A stretch of 48,340 bases of DNA from an uncultured Prevotella sp. Its GTDB lineage: Bacteria > Bacteroidota > Bacteroidia > Bacteroidales > Bacteroidaceae. The notes beneath the pieces were generated by a model. That model saw only the letters and a list, made by a program, of their open reading frames with translations, made no database searches and had not been told where the DNA came from. The DNA lies in contig CAJODF010000005.1 of the NCBI GenBank assembly GCA_905233555.1, positions 1 to 48,340 of the forward strand, written 5' to 3'. The position numbers and the translations under genes are program-made. Shown in pieces: positions 34,027-43,549 of this stretch (position 1 is its first letter; every line of letters starts with the position of its first letter).

Positions 34027-34926
34027 TTATACCAGATGCTCGATGAGGTCGGCACGGTCGCCGGGGAGCATGTCGATGACAGGAATCTCAACCATTGTGT
34101 AGCAGCCGGGTTGCAGACGCATAGAGGCGCGGGCCACGTTAACCAGTACCTGACCCGTCAGGGCGGGGTTGTTGATGCTCATGTTGAACTCCAAACGCTG
34201 GTTCTGCGTCTTGCCGCTGACACCCTTGCGTACGAGGTTCACACCGTGACCCATATCACGTACGTCATCGACTGAGGCTACCTGGAATACATGGGTCTCG
34301 TCGCTGGCGAAGTAGGGATCGGCCTTGATGGCGGCAGTCACCTCGTCGAGTTTGGCACCGTCCTCCAGTTCTACATAGACCATACGACGATGGATGCCCT
34401 CACCGAGGGGAATCGTCATCGACAAGGCGTTCTTCACACCTGCCTTTGAGCGTACGCAGACGCTGTGTCCCATCGACATGCCGGGGCCGAAGTTGGTGTA
34501 GGAGAGTCCCTTCGGGGCGAGGCTCTGCATGAGGGTGCGCACGATGGAGTCGGAACCCGGATCCCAACCGGCGGCGATGACGCTGACAGTGTTGGTCTCC
34601 TTGTTGAGTTTCATCAGGCGTTCACGGTAACCACGGATATTCGTGTGGATGTCGAATGAGTCGACAGTGTTGATGCCCAACGGCAGTATCTGGTTGGCAT
34701 ACTCCTCACAGGAGCGGGTGGGGGTGGCGAGAATGGCCACATCGACATCCTTCAGGTCGCGAATGTCCTTCACTACCTCATAGTTTGCCAGTTCTGCGGG
34801 TTTGTTCTCCGCGCCATTGCGGCGCACGATGCCTGCCACTTCGAAGTCGGGGGCGGTCTCTAATGCCTCAAGGGCATACTTACCAATGTTGCCGTAACCT
34901 ACGACGGCTGCTCTGATTTTCTTCAT
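34027..34926 (-). CDS. ddh: meso-Diaminopimelate D-dehydrogenase
   Basis: NADPH enzyme that makes meso-DAP from tetrahydrodipicolinate in one step for lysine and peptidoglycan. 299 residues. Seen: Rossmann motif AAVVGYGNIGKYALEAL (about 5-21), VDVAILATPTRSCEEYA, NTVDSFDIH, and the substrate region SVIAAGWDPGSDSIVRTL (about 137-154) and GMSMGHSVCVR. The start is the ATG at 34926 (MKKIRAAVV); the longer frame passes upstream through the -7 box. It is monocistronic, divergent from ruvA. Confidence 0.95.
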   Translation of the reverse strand: MKKIRAAVVGYGNIGKYALEALETAPDFEVAGIVRRNGAENKPAELANYEVVKDIRDLKDVDVAILATPTRSCEEYANQILPLGINTVDSFDIHTNIRGYRERLMKLNKETNTVSVIAAGWDPGSDSIVRTLMQSLAPKGLSYTNFGPGMSMGHSVCVRSKAGVKNALSMTIPLGEGIHRRMVYVELEDGAKLDEVTAAIKADPYFASDETHVFQVASVDDVRDMGHGVNLVRKGVSGKTQNQRLEFNMSINNPALTGQVLVNVARASMRLQPGCYTMVEIPVIDMLPGDRADLIEHLV

Positions 34927-34955
34927 ATTTTTAAAAGTTCGGTTGGTTCCGCTTG

Positions 34956-34963
34956 CAAAAGTA
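34956..34963 (-). promoter_or_regulatory. -7 box of ddh
   Basis: TACTTTTG on the minus strand, 30 nt before the ATG. No good -33 TTTG. Confidence 0.55.
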
Positions 34964-35087
34964 CATCTTTTTGGCGAATTACGTAACGTTTTGCCAAATA
35001 TTTTATCTAAAAAATACCGTTTTGTGACAAAGTGCAAGGTTTTGGGGGTGAAATACAATAAAATGTAAGCAAATATCGTTTATTAGG

Positions 35088-35101
35088 TTGTATATATACA
35101 A
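35088..35101. promoter_or_regulatory. 14-bp palindrome upstream of ruvA
   Basis: TTGTATATATACAA is a perfect palindrome 12 nt before the ruvA ATG. It might be an operator or part of the promoter; no clear TAnnTTTG box is seen for ruvA. Confidence 0.3.
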
Positions 35102-35113
35102 AAAGTGTAAGTT

Positions 35114-35716
35114 ATGATAGAATACATTAAGGGTGAGTTGACCGAACTGACCCCTGCGCTGGCAACTATAGAGGCTGCCGGAGTAGGTTACGGACTGAGT
35201 ATCTCGCTGAACACGTTTAGTGCGATACAGGGTAAGAAAGAGGTAAAACTCTATGTTTATGAAGCCATCCGGGAAGATGCGTATGTGCTCTATGGCTTTG
35301 TGAACAAGCGGGAGCGCGAAATGTTTGAACTGCTCATCACGGTGAACGGGGTGGGTGCCAACACGGCGCGGATGATGCTTTCAGGCATGAGCGTGGCTGA
35401 ACTCTGCAATGCCATTTCGACGGGTAACGCCCGTCTGATCCAGAGTATCAAGGGCATTGGCAAGATGACAGCCCAGCGCATCATCGTCGATCTGCGTGAC
35501 AAGATTGTGGCCCTCGGTATTGCCGAAGAGATACCCGCTGGTGGACAGATGCAGGCGCCAGTGAACAACCAGGTGAAGGACGAGGCGGTATCGGCCCTGA
35601 CGATGCTGGGCTTTTCGCCGGCACCCACGCAGAAGGTGGTGCTCCAGATTCTTCAGGAACAGCCCGACCTGCCTGTGGAGCAGGTGGTGAAGTTGGCGCT
35701 GAAACAAATCAAGTAA
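35114..35716 (+). CDS. ruvA: Holliday junction DNA helicase subunit RuvA
   Basis: Tetrameric Holliday-junction binding subunit of RuvABC. 200 residues, normal. Domain I OB-fold (1-62, MIEYIKGELTEL), domain II with two helix-hairpin-helix motifs (LLITVNGVGANTARMML about 76-92 and LIQSIKGIGKMTAQRIIVDL about 111-130), a flexible linker and domain III (about 152-200, AVSALTMLGFSP) that contacts RuvB. ruvA next to sprA is, as I recall, a recurrent Bacteroidetes arrangement. The spacer to sprA is a GTGAAAA repeat that starts at the stop codon. Confidence 0.96.
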   Translation: MIEYIKGELTELTPALATIEAAGVGYGLSISLNTFSAIQGKKEVKLYVYEAIREDAYVLYGFVNKREREMFELLITVNGVGANTARMMLSGMSVAELCNAISTGNARLIQSIKGIGKMTAQRIIVDLRDKIVALGIAEEIPAGGQMQAPVNNQVKDEAVSALTMLGFSPAPTQKVVLQILQEQPDLPVEQVVKLALKQIK

Positions 35717-35750
35717 AGGTGAAAAGTTGAAAGATTGAAAAGGTGAAAAA
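35714..35750 (+). repeat. GTGAAAAG repeat carrying the sprA start codon
   Basis: Runs from the ruvA TAA through GGTGAAAAGTTGAAAGATTG to the sprA GTG start (35743-35745). Its last 16 bp (35734-35749) are an exact inverted copy of 35831-35846. Confidence 0.85.
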
Positions 35751-38700
35751 GATAGCCATCAGCGTACTTGTTGCACTGCCGTTGTTGCTGCCATTCATTA
35801 TGGCGGCAGCCACCTTTTCACCTCTTCATCTTTTCACCTTTTCAATTCCCCAGGATACACTGGATAAGCCGCGGTGGAAGATCCAGAAGACGGCGCCGAT
35901 TGAAGTGGCCGACCTCGACTCCTCTGCCCTTGACCTGCGTCTGCCTGACAATATCAAGCAGACGGTGGAATACAACGACTCGCTGAATATCTATGTCATC
36001 GGTTCGAAGATCGGCGACTCCTATCTGAATGCCCCTGTGCTGATGTCGCCTGAGGAGTATCGCCAGTGGAGTGAGAAGCGTGCCCGCACTGAATTCTTCC
36101 GCAAGAAGGATGCCGAGAACGTGACTCATGAAGGCAAGGACCAGTTCGATCTGATGGATATGCACTTCGACCTTGGGCCTGCGGAGAAGATCTTCGGTCC
36201 GGGTGGTGTTCGCATAAAGACCCAGGGTACGGCAGAACTGAAGATGGGTGCGACGCTGAAGAACATCGAGAACCCCTCGCTGCCGATCCGTAACCGTAAT
36301 ACCACCAGTTTCGATTTCGACGAAAAGATCAACCTGAGCGTGAATGGTAAGGTGGGTGACAAGGTGAACATGAACCTGAACTATAACACCGATGCCACCT
36401 TCGACTTCGACACGCAGAGCTTGAAACTGAAATACGAGGGTAAGGAGGACGAGATCATCAAACTCGTGGAGGGTGGTAATGTCACCTTCCCCTCGAACAA
36501 CTCACTTGTCAAAGGTGCCAGCAGCCTTTTCGGTGTCCGTGCCGATATGCAGTTTGGTAAGTTGAAGTTGCAGACAGTCGTCTCGCAGAAGAAATCCACT
36601 TCGCAGAGTGTCTCGTCGAAGGGAGGCACCCAGACCACCCCGTTTGAGATTGATGCCGCCAACTACGAGGAGAACCGTCACTTCTTCCTCTCGCGCTATT
36701 TCCGCGACCGATATGACGGGGCGATGTCAACGCTGCCGAACCTGACGACGGGTATCGAGATCAACCGTGTGGAGATCTGGATTACCAATAAGACCGGTAC
36801 GACTACCAACACCCGTAATATCATTGCCTTGACTGATCTGGGTGAGAATACGAAGGTGAGTAACAGCCGGTGGGAACTGAATGGTATGAGTGTGCCATCG
36901 AACGCCGCCAATACGGAGTATGCGGCGATGGTAGGCACTTATGCCGCAGCGCGCGACATCGACCAGACCAGTACGGTGCTGGCGGGTATTCCCAACTTTG
37001 AGGGCGGTGTGGATTACGAGAAACTGGCGAGTGCCCGTCTGCTGACCTCTTCGGAATACACCGTCAACAAGGCGTTGGGCTATGTCTCGCTGAAGACCGG
37101 ACTCCAGACCGACCAGGTGCTGGCAGTGGCCTACGAGTTTACGGCAGGTGGACAGACCTATCAGGTGGGTGAGTTCGCCAGCGACAATACCGAGACGGCG
37201 AAGGCCCTCTTCGTGAAGTCGCTGAAGAATACATCGAACAATCCGAAACAGGGCAACTGGGACTTGATGATGAAGAACGTCTATTATCTCGCCTCGACAG
37301 TGGAGAAGACCAAGTTCCGTCTCGACATCAAGTACCAGAGCGATACGGCAGGTGTCTATCTGACTTATATCCCCGACCAGCGTGTGAAAGACCGTACGTT
37401 GTTGAGGATGCTGGGTTGCGACCGCCTTGATAATAATAATAAGGTACACGCGAATGGCTACTTCGACTTCATCGAGGGTTATACCGTGAGCAACGGACGA
37501 GTCTTCCTGCCGTCGGCAGAGCCTTTCGGTGACTATCTGCGCCGACAGTTGGAAAGCAGCGGACTCTCCAAAGGTGAAGCAGACAAATACGTGTTCGATG
37601 AACTCTATGACTCGACGAAGACCGTTGCCAAGCAGATGGCGGAGAAGGATAAGTTCGTCATGATGGGACAGTTTAAGGGCCACAGCGCCAACGTCATCTC
37701 GCTCAACGCCTATAACGTGCCGCAGGGTTCGGTGGTAGTGACGGCAGGTGGTGTGACGCTCCAGGAAGGCAGCGACTACTCGGTGGATTACTCCGCAGGT
37801 GAGGTGACCATCCTGAACCAGAGCATCCTTGATGCCGGCACGAATGTGAATGTCTCGTTGGAGTCGAATACTGACTACGGCATGCAGCGTAAGACGATGC
37901 TGGGTCTGAACTGGGAGTACGATTTCTCGAAAAATTTCCAGATGGGCGGTACGCTGATGCACCTATCCGAACAGGCACTCACCTCGAAGGTGGCGATGGG
38001 TTCCGAACCCCTGCGCAATACCATCTGGGGCCTGAATATCAACTGGAAACAGGAGAGCCAGTGGCTCACCTCGATACTGAATAAGATACCGTTCCTGCAT
38101 GTCACCCAGCCCTCGCAGATCTCCTTCACCGGTGAGTTTGCGCAATTGATTGCTGGTACGGCAGGCGGTACGCAGGACAATGCCTCGTATATCGACGACT
38201 TCGAGAATACGAAGAACCTCATCGATGTGAGCAGTCCGAAACTATGGACCATCTCCAGTGTGCCGACGATGTTTGTCGAATCGGGTGACAAGACAGGTGT
38301 TTCGAGTGGCTATAACCGTGCCCGCCTGGCCTGGTATAATATCGACCCCCTCTTCACCCGCCGTTCCTCGACCCTCACGCCGAGCCATATCAAGAGCGAC
38401 CTGGAACAACTCTCCAACCACTATGTGCGTGAGGTCTATGTCAAGGAACTCTATCCAAACCGCGACCAGAGTACCTACAATGGCGCCACCTCGACGCTAC
38501 CCGTTCTGAATCTGGCCTACTATCCCGAGGAACGAGGTCCCTACAACCTGACGAGCGACTTGAACAGCGACGGTACCCTGCGGCAGCCAGAGACAAAGTG
38601 GGGCGGTATGATGCGTAAACTGGAAACCACCGATTTCGAGCAGGCTAACATTGAGTACATCGAGTTCTGGATGCTAGACCCCTTCATCTATCTCCGTCAA

Positions 38701-41700
38701 CAGGGCAAAGCCTCCGACTACAGCGGTGACCTCTACTTCAACCTCGGTGAGGTGAGTGAGGATATCCTGCGCGACGGCAAGAAATTCTATGAGAGCGGCA
38801 TGCCAGTGGATGATGCCAGTACCAACGCCTTCGTCACTACCCAGTGGGGAAAGATCCCAATGCAGGCCACACAGACTTATGCTTTTGCCACCTCGTCGGG
38901 TTCGAGGGTGAAGCAGGATGTGGGTTTGAATGGTCTGAACGACACAGAGGAACGTGAGTACGGAGCCTATAAGGAGTGGCTCGACGCACTGGGTGGCATC
39001 GTCACCAACGATAGTATCCTACAGTCTTGGCGCAACGACCCTGCCGGCGACAACTACCATTACTATCGCGGCTCGGACTACGACGCTGAGGAGAAGAGCA
39101 TCTTGGACAGATATAAACTCATCAACAACCCGCAGGGTAACTCCCCCGATACAGATGATCGTACGGAGAGTTACGACACGAGTTACAAGACAGGGCCTGA
39201 CGTAGAGGATATCAACCAGGATTTCACCCTCAATGAGTACGAACGGTATTATCAGTACAGGGTACATATCAGTCCGGAGATCCTCGATGCCTACCGCAAC
39301 GGGGCAGCCCCTTCCGACTGTTATATCACCGATATGCGTACCAGCGGTGTGAAACTGCGTAACGGCGATACTACCAGTGTCAATTGGTTCCAGTTCCGCA
39401 TCCCCGTGAGGGAATACGAGCGCAAGGTGGGTAGCATCAGCGACTTTACCAGCATTCGTTTCATGCGTATGTTCATGACCAATTTCCAGAAACCCATCGT
39501 GTTGCGTTTCGGTTCGCTCGACCTAGTACGTGGCGAATGGCGTATCTACAAGCAGAGTCTCTCTACGGGTGCCGAGACGGGAACGCTGGAGGTGAGTGCC
39601 GTGAATATCGAGGAGAACAACGACAAGACCCCCGTGAACTATGTGCTGCCTCCAGGTATCAGCCGTGTGACGGATCCTTCACAGCCCCAGTTGGTGGAGA
39701 ACAATGAGCAGGCGCTCAACATCATCGTCAAGAACCTGAGTCATGGTGAGGTGAAGGCGGTGTATAAGAATACGAATCTTGACCTGCGCCAGTACAAGCG
39801 GATGCAGATGTTCACCCACGCCAATCATCTCCTGCCTGACGTCACCGCGCTCCAGGACAACCAGTTGGCGGTATTCATCCGTCTGGGTAGCGACTACAAG
39901 AGCAACTACTACGAATATGAAATTCCCCTGAGGCTGACGCCAGACCGCAGCGACTACAATAAATACTCTACGGCAGACCGTCGTCAGGTGTGGCCTGAGG
40001 AAAATATGCTCGACATCGACCTCGATGTGTTTACCCGTCTGAAGAAAGAGCGCAACAAGGGTAAGTCGCTCGGAACAGCCTCTTATAATCAACTGTTCAG
40101 CGATTACGACGAGAACCATCCTGGCAACAAGGTGAGTATCATGGGTAACCCTTCACTCGGTGAGGTGAAGGCGATGGTAATCGGTGTGCGCAATATCTCT
40201 GGCGAGACAAAGTCGGGTGAGGTATGGGTCAATGAACTCCGTCTGCTGGAAACCAACAACGATGGCGGCTGGGCGGCATCAGGTGCAATGAATCTCCAAC
40301 TTTCCGACTTCGGAACGGTGAATGTCACAGGCCGCTATATCGGCGATGGCTTCGGTGGACTGGAGGAAGGCGTGATGCAGCGCAGTACCGATACGGAGAA
40401 GCAATACTCTGTGACGACCTCTCTGGAACTGGGTAAGTTCTTCCCTGAGAAGGCGAAGGTGTCGGCACCGCTCTATTACTCGGTGACGAAGGAGGAGATA
40501 CGTCCCCGCTACAACCCACTCGACACCGATATGCACCTCGACGATGCACTCGATGCAGTAGCTGACCAGCACGAACGCGACAGTATCGAGTCATTGGCGG
40601 TGAGGAAAACTACCAATACGAATTTCGCCCTCTCGAATATACGTTGGGGACTGAAGACGAAGCGTCACCCGATGCCCTACGACCCGGGTAACTTCTCGTT
40701 CTCTTACAGCCACTCGCACCGCTATACCTCTGGCGAGACGACTGTCTATGAGAAAGAGGACCAGTGGCGGGGTGCCCTGAACTATTCGTATTCGCCTGTC
40801 TATAAGACGTGGGAGCCGTTCGGTAAACTGAAGGGTAAGTCGAAGTGGCTGAACTTCCCTAAGGCCTTCGGACTGAACTATCTGCCGCAGAGCATTTCGT
40901 TTAATTCCGATATCTCGCGTACCTATTTCGAATTGCAGGAGCGCGACCTCGAGAGTCTCGAAAACCAGAAACTGCCGTTGACCTTCTCGTCGCAGTTCCT
41001 CTGGAACCGTGACTTCGCCCTGCGTTGGGACTTCACGAAGAACCTGCACTTCAACTTCCAGAGTGCCACCCATGCGGAGATAGAGGAACCCTACACGCCA
41101 GTGAACAAGGACCTCTATCCGGATCATTACTCTGCCTGGAAGGACTCCGTGCTCCAGAGCATCCGTAACCTGGGAACGCCTCTCGACTACCAGCAGCAGG
41201 TGACAGCCTCCTATCAGTTACCACTTAACAAGATGCCTATCTTCGACTGGCTCAATAGCGATGTGTCGTTCAACTCAAACTATTCCTGGGTGCGCGGCAC
41301 GAAACTGGAGGACGGTACCTCGTTGGGAAATACCGTCAACAGTCGTCGCAACGTGAATATCAATGGTGCTTTCAACATGGAGACGCTTTACAACCATTTC
41401 CCCTTCCTGAAGAAAGCCAATGAGCGTTTCAAGAAGGCGATACCCAAGCAGACCAGAGAACCCCGAAATGGCAGGGAGGCCAGAAATAATCAAAGAAATG
41501 CCAGAAATGCTGACAATCCGAGGGAAGGTAATCAGGCCAAGGCGCCTACGGACTCCCTCTCTGCTGATAAGTCTCCCGTCAAAGCCAAGAATACCTACCA
41601 GCGTGAGATTACCCTCCGACCTGATACCACCGTCACGGTGGCTCACAACAAGAAGTCGAAGCGCCTCACTGTGACTGCCCGCACCAAGGACGGCAAGCCA

Positions 41701-43281
41701 TATGCCGTCAGTTACAAGGTGATCGACGAGAACAAGATCCTTATCAAGTCGAAGGATACCGTCAGTATCAAACTCTCCGTTGTGGCAAAAACGCCTTCGG
41801 AGAATCAGTGGTGGTATAAGCCTGCCCAGAGTGCAGCCCGCTTGCTGATGATGCTGCGTAGCATCAACATCTCCTACCGCAGTCAGTATTCGATGATGTT
41901 GCCGGGCTTCCTGCCGAATGTCGGCGATGCCTTCGGACAGCGTACGTCAGGCGGACTCACTCCAGGACTTGACTTCGCTTTCGGTACCATCGGCGACAGT
42001 TATCTGAACAAAGCCTACGACAGAGGTTGGCTGCTTACCAACGAAAATGTCGCCACGCCTGCTACTATCAACAGCAGCAGCGATTTGCAGTTACGGGCCG
42101 TCGTCGAGCCGTTACGAGACCTGAAGATCGACCTCAATGCCTCGCGTACCGATACCCGTACCAAGAGCATCCAGTATATGTATGCAGGGATGCCGACTAC
42201 CAAGAGCGGTACCTTCAATATGACTACCATCTCGCTGAAGGGTGCCTTGGAGGGGATGGGCGATGCGAACAGCGGCTACCGCTCGAATACCTTCGAGAAG
42301 TTCTGCGACATGTTGCCGGAATACCGTCAGCGGGTTGCTGCCCAGTATCCGGAGACTGGATCCATTGTTGGCAACGCCAGGGTGGGAGAACTCAATCCCT
42401 ATAGTGCCGACGTGATGATTCCAGCCTTCCTTTCGGCCTACACCTCCAGCGGCAGGGGCTCACTCGATATCTTCCCGACGCTGATGAAGATGCTGCCCAA
42501 CTGGAGCATCCGTTATGCAGGTCTGTCGAAACTCACGTGGTTCAGTGCCCATTTCAAGTCGTTTAACATCAATCATGCCTATAAGTCTGTCTTTAGCATT
42601 GGCTCGTATGCCTCCTACAGTTCCTGGCAGGAATATATGGGTGGACTGGGCTTCACCACAGACCAGACCACAGGCTTGCTGCAGCCTTCGTCGATGTATA
42701 ATGTCTCGACGGTAAGCATCAACGAGTCGTTCTCGCCCTTACTGGGGGTCGATGCCACTTTCCAGAACGACTTGACGGCAAAGGTGGAGTATCGCACCAC
42801 CCGTGTGCTGAATCTCTCGATGACGAGTGTGCAGATTAATGAAACGCGTTCCAACGACTTTGTTGTAGGCCTTGCCTATAAACTAAGGGACTTTAATATC
42901 TTTGGTGTCAGTGGCAGCCGTAAGGTGAAGAAGGCGCAGAACAGGAAGAATGGCGCCAATAATGCGAATAATGCCAATAATACGAGTTCTACTAATTCTG
43001 GCCGCTCTCGTGGCGTGAATCACGATCTGAATCTGCGTTGCGACATCTCTTTCCGTAAGCAGGCTGCCATCACACGTGATATTGCCACCCGTACGTCTGC
43101 TGCCTCTTCCGGCAACTCTGCCCTGAAGATCTCTGTTATGGCCGACTATACGCTGAGTCGCCTGTTGACCCTCTCAGCCTACTACGATCGCCAGACCAAC
43201 ACGCCGCTCCTCTCATCCTCCAGTTATCCTACTACCACCCAGGACTTCGGCCTTTCCGTCAAGTTCTCCCTGACGAGATAG
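35743..43281 (+). CDS. sprA: SprA/Sov type IX secretion outer-membrane translocon
   Basis: A 2512-residue protein, the expected size of SprA, the giant beta-barrel through which T9SS cargo crosses the outer membrane. Start GTG at 35743 gives MKKIAISVLVALPLLLPFIM, a signal peptide, followed by TFSPLHLFTFS encoded by CTTTTCACC repeats and then mature sequence. Family features include LGPAEKIFGPGGVRIKTQG (about 145), LNLNYNTDATFDFD-like segments, GVTLQEGSDYSVDYSAGEV, SYIDDFENTKNLID (about 810) and MPSF-type barrel strands to the end FGLSVKFSLTR. Two low-complexity stretches rich in Arg/Asn/Lys occur at about 1905-1945 and 2398-2425 (ANNANNANN). It probably exports the two cargo-like proteins in this window. 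The mRNA start can pair with the signal-peptide repeat. Confidence 0.95.
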   Translation: MKKIAISVLVALPLLLPFIMAAATFSPLHLFTFSIPQDTLDKPRWKIQKTAPIEVADLDSSALDLRLPDNIKQTVEYNDSLNIYVIGSKIGDSYLNAPVLMSPEEYRQWSEKRARTEFFRKKDAENVTHEGKDQFDLMDMHFDLGPAEKIFGPGGVRIKTQGTAELKMGATLKNIENPSLPIRNRNTTSFDFDEKINLSVNGKVGDKVNMNLNYNTDATFDFDTQSLKLKYEGKEDEIIKLVEGGNVTFPSNNSLVKGASSLFGVRADMQFGKLKLQTVVSQKKSTSQSVSSKGGTQTTPFEIDAANYEENRHFFLSRYFRDRYDGAMSTLPNLTTGIEINRVEIWITNKTGTTTNTRNIIALTDLGENTKVSNSRWELNGMSVPSNAANTEYAAMVGTYAAARDIDQTSTVLAGIPNFEGGVDYEKLASARLLTSSEYTVNKALGYVSLKTGLQTDQVLAVAYEFTAGGQTYQVGEFASDNTETAKALFVKSLKNTSNNPKQGNWDLMMKNVYYLASTVEKTKFRLDIKYQSDTAGVYLTYIPDQRVKDRTLLRMLGCDRLDNNNKVHANGYFDFIEGYTVSNGRVFLPSAEPFGDYLRRQLESSGLSKGEADKYVFDELYDSTKTVAKQMAEKDKFVMMGQFKGHSANVISLNAYNVPQGSVVVTAGGVTLQEGSDYSVDYSAGEVTILNQSILDAGTNVNVSLESNTDYGMQRKTMLGLNWEYDFSKNFQMGGTLMHLSEQALTSKVAMGSEPLRNTIWGLNINWKQESQWLTSILNKIPFLHVTQPSQISFTGEFAQLIAGTAGGTQDNASYIDDFENTKNLIDVSSPKLWTISSVPTMFVESGDKTGVSSGYNRARLAWYNIDPLFTRRSSTLTPSHIKSDLEQLSNHYVREVYVKELYPNRDQSTYNGATSTLPVLNLAYYPEERGPYNLTSDLNSDGTLRQPETKWGGMMRKLETTDFEQANIEYIEFWMLDPFIYLRQQGKASDYSGDLYFNLGEVSEDILRDGKKFYESGMPVDDASTNAFVTTQWGKIPMQATQTYAFATSSGSRVKQDVGLNGLNDTEEREYGAYKEWLDALGGIVTNDSILQSWRNDPAGDNYHYYRGSDYDAEEKSILDRYKLINNPQGNSPDTDDRTESYDTSYKTGPDVEDINQDFTLNEYERYYQYRVHISPEILDAYRNGAAPSDCYITDMRTSGVKLRNGDTTSVNWFQFRIPVREYERKVGSISDFTSIRFMRMFMTNFQKPIVLRFGSLDLVRGEWRIYKQSLSTGAETGTLEVSAVNIEENNDKTPVNYVLPPGISRVTDPSQPQLVENNEQALNIIVKNLSHGEVKAVYKNTNLDLRQYKRMQMFTHANHLLPDVTALQDNQLAVFIRLGSDYKSNYYEYEIPLRLTPDRSDYNKYSTADRRQVWPEENMLDIDLDVFTRLKKERNKGKSLGTASYNQLFSDYDENHPGNKVSIMGNPSLGEVKAMVIGVRNISGETKSGEVWVNELRLLETNNDGGWAASGAMNLQLSDFGTVNVTGRYIGDGFGGLEEGVMQRSTDTEKQYSVTTSLELGKFFPEKAKVSAPLYYSVTKEEIRPRYNPLDTDMHLDDALDAVADQHERDSIESLAVRKTTNTNFALSNIRWGLKTKRHPMPYDPGNFSFSYSHSHRYTSGETTVYEKEDQWRGALNYSYSPVYKTWEPFGKLKGKSKWLNFPKAFGLNYLPQSISFNSDISRTYFELQERDLESLENQKLPLTFSSQFLWNRDFALRWDFTKNLHFNFQSATHAEIEEPYTPVNKDLYPDHYSAWKDSVLQSIRNLGTPLDYQQQVTASYQLPLNKMPIFDWLNSDVSFNSNYSWVRGTKLEDGTSLGNTVNSRRNVNINGAFNMETLYNHFPFLKKANERFKKAIPKQTREPRNGREARNNQRNARNADNPREGNQAKAPTDSLSADKSPVKAKNTYQREITLRPDTTVTVAHNKKSKRLTVTARTKDGKPYAVSYKVIDENKILIKSKDTVSIKLSVVAKTPSENQWWYKPAQSAARLLMMLRSINISYRSQYSMMLPGFLPNVGDAFGQRTSGGLTPGLDFAFGTIGDSYLNKAYDRGWLLTNENVATPATINSSSDLQLRAVVEPLRDLKIDLNASRTDTRTKSIQYMYAGMPTTKSGTFNMTTISLKGALEGMGDANSGYRSNTFEKFCDMLPEYRQRVAAQYPETGSIVGNARVGELNPYSADVMIPAFLSAYTSSGRGSLDIFPTLMKMLPNWSIRYAGLSKLTWFSAHFKSFNINHAYKSVFSIGSYASYSSWQEYMGGLGFTTDQTTGLLQPSSMYNVSTVSINESFSPLLGVDATFQNDLTAKVEYRTTRVLNLSMTSVQINETRSNDFVVGLAYKLRDFNIFGVSGSRKVKKAQNRKNGANNANNANNTSSTNSGRSRGVNHDLNLRCDISFRKQAAITRDIATRTSAASSGNSALKISVMADYTLSRLLTLSAYYDRQTNTPLLSSSSYPTTTQDFGLSVKFSLTR
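35811..35848 (+). repeat. CTTTTCACC repeat in the sprA signal-peptide region
   Basis: Encodes TFSPLHLFTFS. TTTTCACCTTTTCAAT at 35831-35846 is the exact reverse complement of 35734-35749. Confidence 0.88.
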
Positions 43282-43354
43282 TAATCGAAGAGTTGTCGGA
43301 AATCACGACAAATCCTACCAAGCGTCATTTCGCTCAATTGATTCAATAAATTGG

Positions 43355-43411
43355 TTGAGTCGACTCAAATCATCAATTGAGTCGACTCATTTCATTGTTT
43401 GAATCGACTCA
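43355..43411. repeat. Three palindromic repeats with 22-bp period downstream of sprA
   Basis: TTGAGTCGACTCAA (43355-43368, perfect palindrome), TTGAGTCGACTCA (43377-43389) and TTGAATCGACTCA (43399-43411), each start exactly 22 bp apart. The rest of the 43282-43549 gap holds only the terminator of the next gene. Confidence 0.9.
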
Positions 43412-43497
43412 GATTTTTGAGGGGGCTTTGGCGATGGTTTCTCCTTCCTCTCATAATTATTGACAATTCTATGGCCATGGGGTGAATTGGGTACAAA

Positions 43498-43527
43498 AAA
43501 GGTGGAAGCCGTTGGGCCTCCACCTTT
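43498..43527 (-). terminator. Terminator of the T9SS cargo-like gene
   Basis: AAAGGTGGA / TCCACCTTT stem with a partly paired AGCC...GGCC interior, followed on the minus strand by TTTTTTG-type T-run. Confidence 0.85.
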
Positions 43528-43549
43528 GAGTATGATTAAGTAATTGGAA

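Noticed and set aside
34927..35058. 44-residue N-terminal extension of ddh
   Set aside because: The -7 box and AT-rich leader lie within it; the Rossmann motif starts properly from the ATG at 34926.
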